Shown here: piece by piece, positions 1-9,726 of the stretch
How positions within the stretch are numbered: the first letter of the stretch is position 1
How the letters are laid out: every line of letters begins with the position of its first letter
Assembly (NCBI GenBank): GCA_945952105.1
Contig: CAMFGZ010000019.1
Span: 52,179 to 116,178 of the forward strand
Reading direction: 5' to 3'
DNA: 64,000 nucleotides
Source of the DNA: an uncultured Rhodospirillaceae bacterium
GTDB lineage: Bacteria > Pseudomonadota > Alphaproteobacteria > Reyranellales > Reyranellaceae
Notes under the pieces: generated by a model
What the model was told of the DNA's origin: nothing
Databases searched by the model: none
What the model saw: the letters and a program-made list of their open reading frames with translations, nothing else
Position numbers and translations under genes: made by a program

Positions 1-1358
1 AAAGCCGACGTCGCCGGCGTTTCGATCATCTGGACGTTGAGTTTCCCGGCTTCGGCGTCCGGGTTTCCGCTGCCTCCAACGGTGTAGGCATTCGTGCTGG
101 TATCGCCTGAAGCCGCAACGATCGCATTCAGCGTGGACTGGATGAGCGCGGCGTCGTTGGCGGTGAAGCCTGCGCCGTCGAGATCGAAGTCGCCGGGTCC
201 CACGAGCGTGCCGGTTCCGTGTTCGATCCTCAGATCGTGGGTGGGCGTATTGAAGCCCTCGAATGCAAAGCCGCCCGGCCCACCCGGATTGTAGATATAG
301 ACGGCGCCGGAGTTGTAGACGGGAATGTCGTCGCTGAAGAGCGGGCCGAAGGATCCATAATCCAGCAGATCGACGTTGCCGCTGAGCGCCGTCAGGTTCA
401 GGGTGGCGGTACCTATAAACCCCGTCTGGTTGACAAGATTTCCCTGCAGGCTGTAGCTCGCGGAGAGCGTCGTCTCCCGGTCCCAGTAGTACGGCACGTT
501 GAAGGTCGCGGACTGTCCAACCGGGATGGTGACGCTCTCGCCCCAAGGTGCCGTCAGCGTCACGTCGATTTCGGTCGGAAGGAACTGGAACTGCTGGGTG
601 ATCGCAAGGCCAGCATCGAGGTCGGCCGTCAGCAGGTTATAGGTGATGTCTCCGTCGAGAAAACTGCCCGAGAGCGATGGAAACTCCGGACCGACGATGT
701 CCTCGATGACCGCAAGGACGTCTACGTCCACCGTCGCAATATCGGGGGTCGTCACATCCAGCGTCACGTCTGCGAGCGGCCCGCTGCCCGACTGCTCCGC
801 CGTGAGCGAAGGGTCGTAGTCCTTCGGCAGGAAGACGTCGAAGCCGTCGACGACGGTCTTCCTGTCGCCCGAGTGGAGCGAGATGAGCTTGATCGTGTCG
901 TTGTAGTTGTAGCCGACCGAGTCCGAGCCGAACAAATCGGAGTCGAAATTCAGGGAGAAGTCGGCGGTGAAGATCGCGTTCAGGTCGACCTTGAATTCAG
1001 GAAACTTGGCGTCGAAATGGGTCGCACTGCCGTCGAGACCGTTGTTGATGCTCTGGACCGTGAACTGCTGTCCGGCGGCAACGACGTTCGGCATCTGGAA
1101 ACTGACGTCCACCGGGTACTTGAGCGAAATGCTTCCGGCGTCCGCCTGGACGCTGAAAACCAGTGACACGCTCGCGCTCGCCGAGACCGTAAGATCGTCG
1201 TCGAAAGCCGAGAAGCTGTCTGAAAATCCCTCTTGGAAGAGTGTCCAACTCTCGTTGATCGTGAACGCCTGTCCAGTGCTCCACATGCTCTGGTCGGTCG
1301 TCTTGAACTCAACCTTCTCGACATCCGTCACGATGGACGGAGCAATCGTCGTCGGCAT
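1..1358 (-). CDS. Partial large acidic protein (C-terminus beyond window edge), possibly secreted/surface protein
   Basis: Reverse-strand frame from ATG at 1358 (MPTTIAPSIVTDVEKVEFKTTDQSMWSTGQAFTINESWTLFQEGFSDSFSAFDDDLTVSASAS...) reads open to position 1; acidic, Gly/Asp/Thr-rich, no Cys seen. Absent from the ORF track because its stop is outside the window. Confidence 0.75.
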   Translation of the reverse strand, partial: MPTTIAPSIVTDVEKVEFKTTDQSMWSTGQAFTINESWTLFQEGFSDSFSAFDDDLTVSASASVSLVFSVQADAGSISLKYPVDVSFQMPNVVAAGQQFTVQSINNGLDGSATHFDAKFPEFKVDLNAIFTADFSLNFDSDLFGSDSVGYNYNDTIKLISLHSGDRKTVVDGFDVFLPKDYDPSLTAEQSGSGPLADVTLDVTTPDIATVDVDVLAVIEDIVGPEFPSLSGSFLDGDITYNLLTADLDAGLAITQQFQFLPTEIDVTLTAPWGESVTIPVGQSATFNVPYYWDRETTLSASYSLQGNLVNQTGFIGTATLNLTALSGNVDLLDYGSFGPLFSDDIPVYNSGAVYIYNPGGPGGFAFEGFNTPTHDLRIEHGTGTLVGPGDFDLDGAGFTANDAALIQSTLNAIVAASGDTSTNAYTVGGSGNPDAEAGKLNVQMIETPATSA

Positions 1359-1442
1359 GGAGCACCCTCAGCTACTCATCAAACTATTTGAAGCATAACT
1401 GACGAAATAGATTTTGCCAGTGCGAGTGCACTTAAGCGGCAG

Positions 1443-1979
1443 TCACTCCGCGGCCTTCGGCCGTTCGCCGCGATAGGCCTGCCCCAGGCGAACATAGGCC
1501 GAGGCGGAGCGGCGGAAGGATTCGAGATCCTTCTCAGTGACGTCGCGCATCTTCACGGCCGGGTTGCCGGCCCACAGTTCGCCCTTGCGCACGATCTTGC
1601 GCGGCGTGACGACCGCGCCGGCCGCCACCATTGCGCCGGTCTCGACCACCGCCTCGTCCAGTACCGTCGAATGCATGCCGATGAAGGCGTCGTCCTGGAC
1701 CTCGCACGCGTGCAGCAATGCGAGGTGGCCCACCGTGACGTTGCGGCCCACCACCGTGCTGACGCCGCGGGCGGCGATGTGGATCACCGTCCCGTCCTGG
1801 ATGTTGGAGTTCTCGCCAATCCTGATGCCGGGCCCGTCGCCGCGCAGCACGGCGCCGAACCAGATGCTGCAGTTGGCGGCGATCTCGACCTCGCCGATCA
1901 GCGTCGCGTTGGGCGCGATGAACGCCGTGCTGTGGACCTGCGGCACGAAGCCGTTGAAGGGCACGATGAGTCCGGACAT
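1443..1979 (-). CDS. Gamma carbonic anhydrase family / hexapeptide-repeat protein
   Basis: Left-handed beta-helix repeats (NCSIWFGAVLRGDG..IRIGENSNIQDGTVIHI...VGHLALLHACEV..IGMHSTVLDEAVV), GNPAVKMR. Confidence 0.92.
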   Translation of the reverse strand: MSGLIVPFNGFVPQVHSTAFIAPNATLIGEVEIAANCSIWFGAVLRGDGPGIRIGENSNIQDGTVIHIAARGVSTVVGRNVTVGHLALLHACEVQDDAFIGMHSTVLDEAVVETGAMVAAGAVVTPRKIVRKGELWAGNPAVKMRDVTEKDLESFRRSASAYVRLGQAYRGERPKAAE

Positions 1980-2009
1980 CGGATCGCAACTCCACAATAC
2001 CAAGAGCGC

Positions 2010-2039
2010 AAAAAAGAAGGGCGCCCTGAGGCGCCCTTC
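2010..2039 (-). terminator. Rho-independent terminator of rplM-rpsI operon
   Basis: GAAGGGCGCC-CTGA-GGCGCCCTTC hairpin; on the minus strand followed by TTTTTT. Confidence 0.8.
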
Positions 2040-2060
2040 GAAGATAGCCGAAACGCGGGT

Positions 2061-2540
2061 TTAGCGCTTCGAGAACTGGAAGCGGCGACGCGCACCGGCG
2101 CGGCCGTACTTCTTGCGCTCGACCACGCGGCTGTCGCGGGTGAGGAAGCCGTTGGTCTTCATCGCGCCGCGCAGGCCGGGCTCGAACTTCGAGAGAGCCT
2201 GGGCAATGCCGTGACGGACCGCGCCCGCCTGGCCCGACAGGCCGCCGCCGGAGACGGTGGCGATGACGTCGAACTGGCCGTTGCGCTGCGACACGTCGAA
2301 CGGCTGCTGGATCATCATGCGCTGCGTCGGACGAGCGAAGTAGATCGTCTGGTCGCGGCCGTTGACGATGATCTTGCCGGTGCCGGGCTTCACCCAGACG
2401 CGGGCGACGGCGTTCTTGCGGCGGCCGGTGGCGTAGGCTCGACCCTGCGCGTCGATTTCCTTCTCGCGCGGAGCACCGGGCGCCGGGGCGGCCGTCGAGG
2501 CCTTCTTCAGTTCGGCAAACGACGAAAGTTCGGTAGCCAT
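2061..2540 (-). CDS. rpsI: 30S ribosomal protein S9
   Basis: C-terminal [38 protein letters not shown]. Confidence 0.97.
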   Translation of the reverse strand: MATELSSFAELKKASTAAPAPGAPREKEIDAQGRAYATGRRKNAVARVWVKPGTGKIIVNGRDQTIYFARPTQRMMIQQPFDVSQRNGQFDVIATVSGGGLSGQAGAVRHGIAQALSKFEPGLRGAMKTNGFLTRDSRVVERKKYGRAGARRRFQFSKR

Positions 2541-2541
2541 G

Positions 2542-3021
2542 TTAGCCGATCCTCGAGTTCTTGCGGTTCATTGCGGCGATGTCGAGCTTCTCGGGCTGCT
2601 GGGCCTCCTGCTCGTGGTTCGGGCCGGCATAGACGCGCAGGTTCTTCATCTGCGCACGGCCGAGCGGGCCGCGGGTGATCATGCGCTCGACGGCCTTGAT
2701 CAGGACGCGCTCCGGGAAGCGGCCCTCGAGGCGCTTGCCCAGGGTCTCGCCCTTGATGCCGCCGGGATGGCCGGTGTGCCAATAGAACACCTCACGCTCG
2801 GCCTTGCGGCCCGTGAGGCGCACCTTCTCGGCGTTGATCACGACGATGTTGTCGCCGCAATCGATATGCGGGGTGAACGTCGTCTTGTGCTTGCCGCGCA
2901 GGCGCATGGCGATGATCGTGGCGAGCCGGCCGAGGACAAGGCCTTCGGCGTCGATCAGAAACCACTTCTTCTGCACGTCGGCAGTCTTGATGCTGGGAGT
3001 CTGCTTGGTGAGGGTTTGCAT
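2542..3021 (-). CDS. rplM: 50S ribosomal protein L13
   Basis: [18 protein letters not shown]...[27 protein letters not shown]; adjacent to rpsI. Confidence 0.97.
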   Translation of the reverse strand: MQTLTKQTPSIKTADVQKKWFLIDAEGLVLGRLATIIAMRLRGKHKTTFTPHIDCGDNIVVINAEKVRLTGRKAEREVFYWHTGHPGGIKGETLGKRLEGRFPERVLIKAVERMITRGPLGRAQMKNLRVYAGPNHEQEAQQPEKLDIAAMNRKNSRIG

Positions 3022-3137
3022 GAGTCTTTCTTCCAATGAGCGCGCGCTTATGGGGAGAGAACCCGGTCTTGTCAAATCGCCAAAATTTATATAGTGAAAT
3101 CAATGACTTAAAATTGGGGTATTATAATACCTCTCAT

Positions 3138-3557
3138 TTAAGCCTTGGGCGGTATGGCATATGTCACGGTCGCATGCGCCACCGGCTCGGGCTTGCCATC
3201 GCTGTAGATCGTGAAATCACCGACCGCCAGCGTCTTCCCGAGCTTCAGCAGCCGTCCCTCCCCGATCAGGTCCTTTGGCTCGGGCTTGCGCATGAAATTG
3301 ATGTTCAGATTGGTCGTGACGGCCAGCGCCACCGGCCCGAGCTGGCCCAGGATCAACAGGTAGAAGCCGCAGTCGACCAGCCACATCAGCGTGGGGCCCG
3401 AAATCGTGCCGCCCGGCCTCAGGTGCCGCTCGTGCGTCGGCAGGCGAAGCCTGATGGTCCTGTCGTCGAGATGCTCGATGGCAAGGCCGAGATGGGCGGC
3501 CTGCGGGAAATGCTCGTCGAGGAACGTCAGCAGTTCCGCAGGCGACATCACCGGCAT
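3138..3557 (-). CDS. PaaI-family (hotdog) thioesterase
   Basis: RPGGTISGPTLMWLVDCGFYLLILGQLGPVALAVTTNLNINFMRKPEPKDLIGEGRLLKLGKTLAVGDFTIYSDG; internal start of the longer ORF. Confidence 0.85.
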   Translation of the reverse strand: MPVMSPAELLTFLDEHFPQAAHLGLAIEHLDDRTIRLRLPTHERHLRPGGTISGPTLMWLVDCGFYLLILGQLGPVALAVTTNLNINFMRKPEPKDLIGEGRLLKLGKTLAVGDFTIYSDGKPEPVAHATVTYAIPPKA

Positions 3558-3590
3558 GACGCCCCTCGCCGCTTCCAATACAATGCCGCC

Positions 3591-4388
3591 ATGAACGCCG
3601 CCTCCAACGAACCCGTGCTGCTGCGCCGCGACGAGGGTCGCGTTGCCTTCCTCACGCTCAACCGGCCTCGCGCCATGAACGCGCTCTCGGGCGAACTTAT
3701 AGACGCGCTGCAGGCGGAATTCGACAGGCTGGCCAGGGACGCGGACATCCGCTGCGTCGTGATCGAGGCACAGGGCGACCGCGCTTTTTCGACCGGCCAC
3801 GACCTGCGCGAGGTCGCCTCGACCCACGACTATGCGTTCCATCACAGCCTGATGACTCGCTGCTCGGCGATGATGATGTCGATCGGCCGCCTGCCCCAGC
3901 CGGTCATCGCCAAGGTGAAGTCGGTCGCGACCGCTGCCGGCTGTCAGCTCGTGGCCGCCTGCGATCTTGCAGTCGCCGCGACTGAAGCCACCTTCGCCAC
4001 GTCAGGGATCAACAACGGCCTGTTCTGCGGCACCCCCTCGGTGGCGGTCGGCCGCAACATCGGTCCGAAGCGCGCGCTCGACATGCTGTTCACCGGCGCG
4101 TTCGTCGATGCCGCGACCGCGCTGCGCGACGGGCTTGTGAGCCGTGTCGTCCCCGCCGCCGATCTCGACCGCGAGACCAAGGCGCTGGCCGACCGAATCG
4201 CCGCCCAGCCGCCGCAGCAGATCGCCTCCGGCAAGGCGATGTTCCGCAAGCACATGGAGATGACCGTCGAGCAGGCCTACGCCTACGCGACCGACTTCAT
4301 GGCCGGCGCGATCCAGCGCGAGGATGCACAGGCCGGCATCGATGCCTTCGTGAACAAGAAGCCCAAGCCCGACTGGACAGGGCGCTGA
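3591..4388 (+). CDS. Enoyl-CoA hydratase/isomerase family protein
   Basis: Crotonase fold motifs: AFLTLNRPRAMNALS, AFSTGHDLREVA, GCQLVAACDLAVAATEATFATSGI. Confidence 0.93.
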   Translation: MNAASNEPVLLRRDEGRVAFLTLNRPRAMNALSGELIDALQAEFDRLARDADIRCVVIEAQGDRAFSTGHDLREVASTHDYAFHHSLMTRCSAMMMSIGRLPQPVIAKVKSVATAAGCQLVAACDLAVAATEATFATSGINNGLFCGTPSVAVGRNIGPKRALDMLFTGAFVDAATALRDGLVSRVVPAADLDRETKALADRIAAQPPQQIASGKAMFRKHMEMTVEQAYAYATDFMAGAIQREDAQAGIDAFVNKKPKPDWTGR

Positions 4389-4389
4389 C

Positions 4390-5157
4390 CTAGCGACCGG
4401 CGTTCGACAGCAACGCGGCCCGCAGCGCCGTCACCGACGGATCGTGCTCGGCCAGCAGGCCAAGCGTGTCGAAGTAACGGCGCATCGCGACGATACGGTC
4501 ATCCGATAGATCGAGACGATCGACGCCCAGAAGATCGCCACACCGCCATTCGACGAACATGAGCGTGTTGTCGCCTGCCCAGTCGATCATCTGAAAGGGC
4601 GAACCCGCCAGATGGACCACGATGTCGGCAGGCGCCAGCGGGCGGCGCTGGTCGGGCGCCTCAATCGTCGCATCGGCCGCGAAGGGCGCGGAGACCGGCG
4701 CGCCTGACACGAGGTCGGCATAGGCCGGTGCGACGCCGCTCTGGTTCGCCGGAAATTGCGGCAGCCAGCCCATGTCCGGACGAAGGGCGCGGAAGAGCGT
4801 CGCCTGGTCGTAGAAGCGGCGTCCGCGATGGACACCGCCGTCCCGCAGATGGACTCGGTAAGTCGCACCCCAGGCCACTTGCGTGCCGTTGATCGTGCCG
4901 CGATTGTCGGCCTCGACGAACACCGTCGAACCTCGGCTGCGATGGCGGCGCATGTCGATAGCGAGGTCGGGCATCAACCGCAATACATGAGCGATGGCCT
5001 CACGCACCTGCGACGCGGGCGTCGGCGTCGTCATGCCGGCGTCCGCGACCTCGCCTTCGGGATGGAACACCGCCGCGTAGCTGTCGGGGCTCGGCGCCTG
5101 ACCGAAGGCCCGGAACAGGTCGAACCAGCGGGCGACTTCAGTTGTCGTGGATGTCAT
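4390..5157 (-). CDS. SnoaL/NTF2-like polyketide-cyclase-type protein (apparently two repeats)
   Basis: MTSTTTEVARWFDLFRAFGQAPSPDSYAAVFHPEGEV...; NTF2-like pattern seen twice. Confidence 0.65.
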   Translation of the reverse strand: MTSTTTEVARWFDLFRAFGQAPSPDSYAAVFHPEGEVADAGMTTPTPASQVREAIAHVLRLMPDLAIDMRRHRSRGSTVFVEADNRGTINGTQVAWGATYRVHLRDGGVHRGRRFYDQATLFRALRPDMGWLPQFPANQSGVAPAYADLVSGAPVSAPFAADATIEAPDQRRPLAPADIVVHLAGSPFQMIDWAGDNTLMFVEWRCGDLLGVDRLDLSDDRIVAMRRYFDTLGLLAEHDPSVTALRAALLSNAGR

Positions 5158-5296
5158 GCCTCGATCCTCCTCAACGGGTGGAGCGTCGGCAATTACCTCT
5201 GAGGTTATGCCCGTCGGGTGAATCCGGCGAGTTGACGCCCTGACCGGCGAAACCGTTAACTCCAGCGGACAACAAGAGAACATTGGAGGAAAGCTC

Positions 5297-6265
5297 ATGA
5301 GGGCCATGAAATTGACTCGCCGCGCGGCCGTCGCTTCGGCAATGGCGAGTGTGGCGGCCCCGGCACGCGCCCAGGATTTCCAGCCGGGCAAGCCCATCGT
5401 CATCGTCGCGCCGTTCGGTCCCGGCACGACCAACGACATCATCGCGCGCCTGCTCGCCCAGGACATGACGGCCACCCTGGGGCAGAGTGTCATCGTCGAG
5501 AACAGGCCCGGTGCCACCGGTAACATCGGCGTCGACTACACCGCCAAGGCACGGCCCGATGGCCATACGGTGGTGATCTCTTCCCTGAGCAACATCATCA
5601 ATCAGGCCACGGGCAACAACACGGTCAATCTGGTCAATGACCTGACGCCCGTCAGCTTCACGGGCGGTGTCTACTATTCGATGTTCGTGCCCAACGAGCT
5701 GCCGGCGAAGAGTGTCGCCGAACTGGTCGATCTCGCGCGCAAGCAGCCTGGCAAGATCAACTTCTCGGGCTTTGCCGGCGGAGTGCCTCAATTCCTGGGC
5801 GAGATGCTCAATCGCGCTGCGAAGATCGACATGGTAATGGTGCCCTACAAGAGCACTACCGATGCGCTGAACGACCTGCTCACCAGCCGAATACAGGTCT
5901 GGTTCACACCGGTCGCATCCGGCGTTCCCATCCATAATTCGAAACAGGCCCGGCTACTTGCCGTCAGCGGCGAGAAGCGGGCGGAGGCGCTTCCCGACAT
6001 CCCCACCTTCAAGGAGCTGGGCTATCCCGACATCGTGGCCGACGTGTCCTTCTACATGATGGCGCCGAAGGGAACGCCTCAGCCGATCGTCGAGAAGCTC
6101 TATCGCGCCGCCGACAAGGCAATGGACAATCCCCGGACGAAGGAATCATTCAGGGCCCAGGGAATCGAGGACCGCCGCGGCGGTCCCGCCGAGCTGAGCG
6201 CCTACATCGCCAACGAACTCAAGCGCTGGACCGAGATCGTGAAGCTGTCGGCGCCCGCGAAGTAA
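5297..6265 (+). CDS. Tripartite tricarboxylate transporter substrate-binding protein (Bug/TctC family)
   Basis: PIVIVAPFGPGTTNDIIARLLAQDM..VIVENRPGATGNIGVDYTAKARPDGHTVVI; signal-like N-terminus. Confidence 0.93.
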   Translation: MRAMKLTRRAAVASAMASVAAPARAQDFQPGKPIVIVAPFGPGTTNDIIARLLAQDMTATLGQSVIVENRPGATGNIGVDYTAKARPDGHTVVISSLSNIINQATGNNTVNLVNDLTPVSFTGGVYYSMFVPNELPAKSVAELVDLARKQPGKINFSGFAGGVPQFLGEMLNRAAKIDMVMVPYKSTTDALNDLLTSRIQVWFTPVASGVPIHNSKQARLLAVSGEKRAEALPDIPTFKELGYPDIVADVSFYMMAPKGTPQPIVEKLYRAADKAMDNPRTKESFRAQGIEDRRGGPAELSAYIANELKRWTEIVKLSAPAK

Positions 6266-6346
6266 CGCCCCCCCGAATCAGAAGAGCGCGCCTCGCGGCG
6301 CGCCCTTCGATCTTGAGCGGACGTGAAGATCCAGAGCCCGGCTGGA

Positions 6347-7108
6347 TTACTGACGCCAGTCGGTGCCCTTGCCCTCGATCTGGCGAAGCGCGGCCTTCCA
6401 GTAGGTCATGCCGTATTCCGGGTTGGCGCGCTGCTGCTTGGCGCGCTCGCCGTACTGGCGAATCACGTCCTCCTCGATCGGCGCGGGTTCTTCGTCGAGG
6501 CTGCGGGCGATGACCTCGACCTCGCAGGCGCGTTCGAGCATGTACATGCGGCGCAGCGCACCCTGTATCGTGCCACCCACGGTCAGCAGGCCGTGGTTGC
6601 GTAGCACCACCGAGTTGCCGCCCTGGCAGGAGACGCCCAGCGCATCGCATTCCTCCTGTGACGTCGGCATGCCGTACTCGTGATAGACGAGGTCGTCGTA
6701 GACCGAGAGCGCATCCTGGCTGATCGGGCGAATGCCCTTCTTGAGGACCGAGACGCCAGTGCCGGCGCGGGTATGCGTATGCATCACGCAGTTTGCATCC
6801 GGGCGTGCCTTGTAGACACCACTATGGATGGTGAAGCCCGCGGCGTTGAACTTGCCGTCCTTGGCGTAGACGTTGCCGTCGATGTCCATCTTCACGAGGC
6901 TCGAGGCGGTGATCTCGTCGAACAGGTCGCCGTAGTTGTTGATCAGGAAGCACTTGGGCTCGCCGGGGATGCGCACCGTCATGTGGGTGTCGATCGTGTC
7001 GGTCCAGCCGAAATGGTCGGTGATCCTGTAGAGGGCCGCGAGGTCGCACCGCGCTTGCCACTCGGCCTCGGTCATATCCTGTTTGCCGGATTGCATCACC
7101 GTATCCAT
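6347..7108 (-). CDS. Class II aldolase/adducin family protein
   Basis: LINNYGDLFDEITASSLVKMDIDG..VMHTHTRAGTGVSVL...VVLRNHGLLTVGGTIQGA. Confidence 0.92.
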   Translation of the reverse strand: MDTVMQSGKQDMTEAEWQARCDLAALYRITDHFGWTDTIDTHMTVRIPGEPKCFLINNYGDLFDEITASSLVKMDIDGNVYAKDGKFNAAGFTIHSGVYKARPDANCVMHTHTRAGTGVSVLKKGIRPISQDALSVYDDLVYHEYGMPTSQEECDALGVSCQGGNSVVLRNHGLLTVGGTIQGALRRMYMLERACEVEVIARSLDEEPAPIEEDVIRQYGERAKQQRANPEYGMTYWKAALRQIEGKGTDWRQ

Positions 7109-7274
7109 CTCGCACTCCTGCTTTAGCTTCGGCCGATGCCGTAGCCGACATGGTAACGCAACTTGCGGGAGGGTGCGACGCACTCTTGCCCTCGCGGCAC
7201 GCAGAGCCGCCCTGCGAATTGTCGGCATAGTATTTGCGTCTCCCTTGCCGGCTAAGCGGTATCGGAGGGCGTTC

Positions 7275-8591
7275 GTGGCGACCAACCCGTTTCATCTCGC
7301 GTGGTTCCTTCAGGGCTCCAGCGTCCAGGCCTGGGGCGAGCCCTGGACCGGGCACATCGGGACGACCTGGGAGCAGCCAGCGCTGTTCCTCGACATGGCC
7401 CGCAGCCTGGAACGCGCCTGCTTCGACTATATCCTTCTCGAAGACTCCTCCTACGTGGGAGAGAGCTTCGGCGGCTCGACCGAGATCTACCTGAAGAAGG
7501 CCATCGCCGTGCCGCGCCAGGACCCGTCCGTGGTCGCCGCGCTGATGACCCAGGTGACCTCGCGGATCGGCATCGTGCCGACCTTCGGCACCTACGCCTA
7601 TCACCCCTATCTGCTGGCCCGCCTCATGGCGACGCTCGACCAGGTGTCGGCCGGGCGCGCCGGCTGGAACGCCGTCACCGGCTCCTCCGACTTCGCGGCG
7701 ATGAACTTCGGCATGCCGGGCATGCCCGAGCACGACCTGCGCTACGACATGGCCGACGAATACATGGAGGTGGTGCGCGGCCTGTGGGGATCGTGGGAGC
7801 CCGGCGCGATGATCGCCGACCGCAAGAGCGGCGACCTGATCGACCACACGAAGGTCCACGCGGTCAATTACAGCGGCAAGTACTTCAAGACTCGCGGGCC
7901 GCTGAATTCCGGTCCCAGCCCGCAGGGACGGCCGGTGATCGCCCAGGCCGGCGGCTCGCCGCGAGGCCGCCGCTTTGCCGCTGCCCATGCCGATACGATC
8001 GTCGTCAACGCCAAGGGCATCGACGCGATGCGCGCCTACCGTGACGACGTGCACAAGCACATGATCGCGCAGGGCCGCAAGCCGAGCGACTGCAAGGTCC
8101 TCTACCTGATCAATCCGATCCTCGGCGAAACCATGGAAGAGGCGCTGGAGCGTAAGAAGAAGCGCGAGTGCATGGCGCAGGCCAACATCCAGGAGCGCCT
8201 CGCCCATTTCGGTAAGGTGACGAACATCGACTTCGGCAAATTCGACCTCGACAAGCCCCTGCCCGACGACGTCACCACCAACGGCCACCAGCTCAACCTC
8301 GAGCAGTTCAGGACTCTGGCGGGTGGCCGCTCGATCCGCCAGACGATGGCATCGTTCAACGCCGTCGACCTGTCGATCGACCTCTGCGGCACCTGCGATT
8401 CGGTGGCCGCGCGCATGGGCGAGGTCATGCAGGAAGTGGGCGGTGATGGGTTCCTGTTCTCCATGCCCAACGTCAACCGCCGCACGCTGGCCGAGATCGA
8501 GGATGGGCTGGTCCCCGCCCTCCAGGATCGCGGCCTGGTCCGCAAGGCCTACGAGCACAAGCATTTCAGGGAAAATCTCCTCGCTTACTGA
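7275..8591 (+). CDS. LLM-class flavin-dependent monooxygenase (NtaA/SnaA/DszA type)
   Basis: FHLAWFLQGSSVQAWGEPWTGHIGTTWEQPALFLDMARSLERACFDYILLEDSSYV...SGRAGWNAVTGSSDFAAMNFG; GTG start proposed. Confidence 0.92.
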   Translation: MATNPFHLAWFLQGSSVQAWGEPWTGHIGTTWEQPALFLDMARSLERACFDYILLEDSSYVGESFGGSTEIYLKKAIAVPRQDPSVVAALMTQVTSRIGIVPTFGTYAYHPYLLARLMATLDQVSAGRAGWNAVTGSSDFAAMNFGMPGMPEHDLRYDMADEYMEVVRGLWGSWEPGAMIADRKSGDLIDHTKVHAVNYSGKYFKTRGPLNSGPSPQGRPVIAQAGGSPRGRRFAAAHADTIVVNAKGIDAMRAYRDDVHKHMIAQGRKPSDCKVLYLINPILGETMEEALERKKKRECMAQANIQERLAHFGKVTNIDFGKFDLDKPLPDDVTTNGHQLNLEQFRTLAGGRSIRQTMASFNAVDLSIDLCGTCDSVAARMGEVMQEVGGDGFLFSMPNVNRRTLAEIEDGLVPALQDRGLVRKAYEHKHFRENLLAY

Positions 8592-8618
8592 TCCAGCCGA
8601 ACGGGAAGGAAGGTCTCC

Positions 8619-9722
8619 ATGAGCAAGAAGACAATCGGTCGGCGCGCCACCCTTGGTCTCGTGGGCGCAGGCCTCGTGGCAGCCCCCTTCATCCGGCCGA
8701 GCTTCGGCCAGGCCGCCTGGCCCGAGCAGACGACGGTGCCGGACATCCTGAAGGGCAGCGGCGAGGTCCGCATCGCCACATTCGGCGGCACAATGCAGGA
8801 GACGCAGCAGAAGGCCTATTTCGAGCCCTTCGAGAAGATCACCGGCATCAAGGTCCGCGCCTTCCCCGGTTCCGATCCGACCAAGATCAAGGCGATGGTC
8901 GATACCGGCAACGTCGAATGGGACATGGCGCAGCTCAGCCGCGGCTCGATCATGAACCTCCAGAAGCGTGGCGATTACTTCGAGAAGATCGACTACGACA
9001 TCGTCGATCCCGGAGTCGAAAAGCAGTACCGCTTCGAGTACGGCCTCGAGATGCTGGTCTGGGCGCAGGTCCTCGCCTATCGCACGGACGCCTTCAAGGG
9101 CGCCGTGCCGTCGGGCTGGGCGGACTTCTGGGACACCAGGAAATTCCCCGGCGACCGCGCTCTCTACGGGACCGGCAGCGGCGGCTGGCCCGAGATGGAG
9201 TTTGCGCTGATGGCGGCCGGCGTACCGCCGGACAAGCTCTATCCGCTCGACGTCGACAAGGCACTGGCGAGCTACAGCAAGATCAAGAAGGACGTCTTCA
9301 AGTGGTGGGACACCGGCGCCGTGCCGATCCAGTTGCTCACCGACCGCGAGGTCACGATGACGTCGGTCTGGAACGGCCGCATGGCCGCATTGCAGGCGGC
9401 CGGCGTCCCCGCGGCGATCAGCTGGAACCAGGGCCTGTCGAAGCGTGATGCCTGGGGCATTCCGAAGGGCGCCAAGAACAAGGCCAATGCCATGAAGTTC
9501 GTGGCCTACTCGACGATGGCCATCCCGCAGGCCCGCGTCTGCCTCGGCATCCCCTACGGCTCGGTCAACGCCAAGTCGAACGAGTACATTCCGACCGAGC
9601 GGCTGGCGGTCCTGCCGAGTGCGCCGGACATCGCCAAGCAGCTCGTCAGCTACAACTACGATTGGTGGATCGAGAATCGCGAAACGGTCATCGCGAAGTT
9701 CAACAAATGGCTGTTGAGCTGA
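8619..9722 (+). CDS. ABC transporter substrate-binding protein (spermidine/putrescine-like)
   Basis: Tat-like leader RRATLGLVGAGLVAAPFIRPSFG; GSGEVRIATFGGTMQETQQKAYFEPFEKITGIKV; followed by ATPase and two permeases. Confidence 0.92.
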   Translation: MSKKTIGRRATLGLVGAGLVAAPFIRPSFGQAAWPEQTTVPDILKGSGEVRIATFGGTMQETQQKAYFEPFEKITGIKVRAFPGSDPTKIKAMVDTGNVEWDMAQLSRGSIMNLQKRGDYFEKIDYDIVDPGVEKQYRFEYGLEMLVWAQVLAYRTDAFKGAVPSGWADFWDTRKFPGDRALYGTGSGGWPEMEFALMAAGVPPDKLYPLDVDKALASYSKIKKDVFKWWDTGAVPIQLLTDREVTMTSVWNGRMAALQAAGVPAAISWNQGLSKRDAWGIPKGAKNKANAMKFVAYSTMAIPQARVCLGIPYGSVNAKSNEYIPTERLAVLPSAPDIAKQLVSYNYDWWIENRETVIAKFNKWLLS

Positions 9723-9726
9723 CGCG

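Noticed and set aside
219-1166. 315-aa plus-strand ORF at the window start
   Set aside because: Shadow of the minus-strand partial CDS, which has a more protein-like composition and a clean start.
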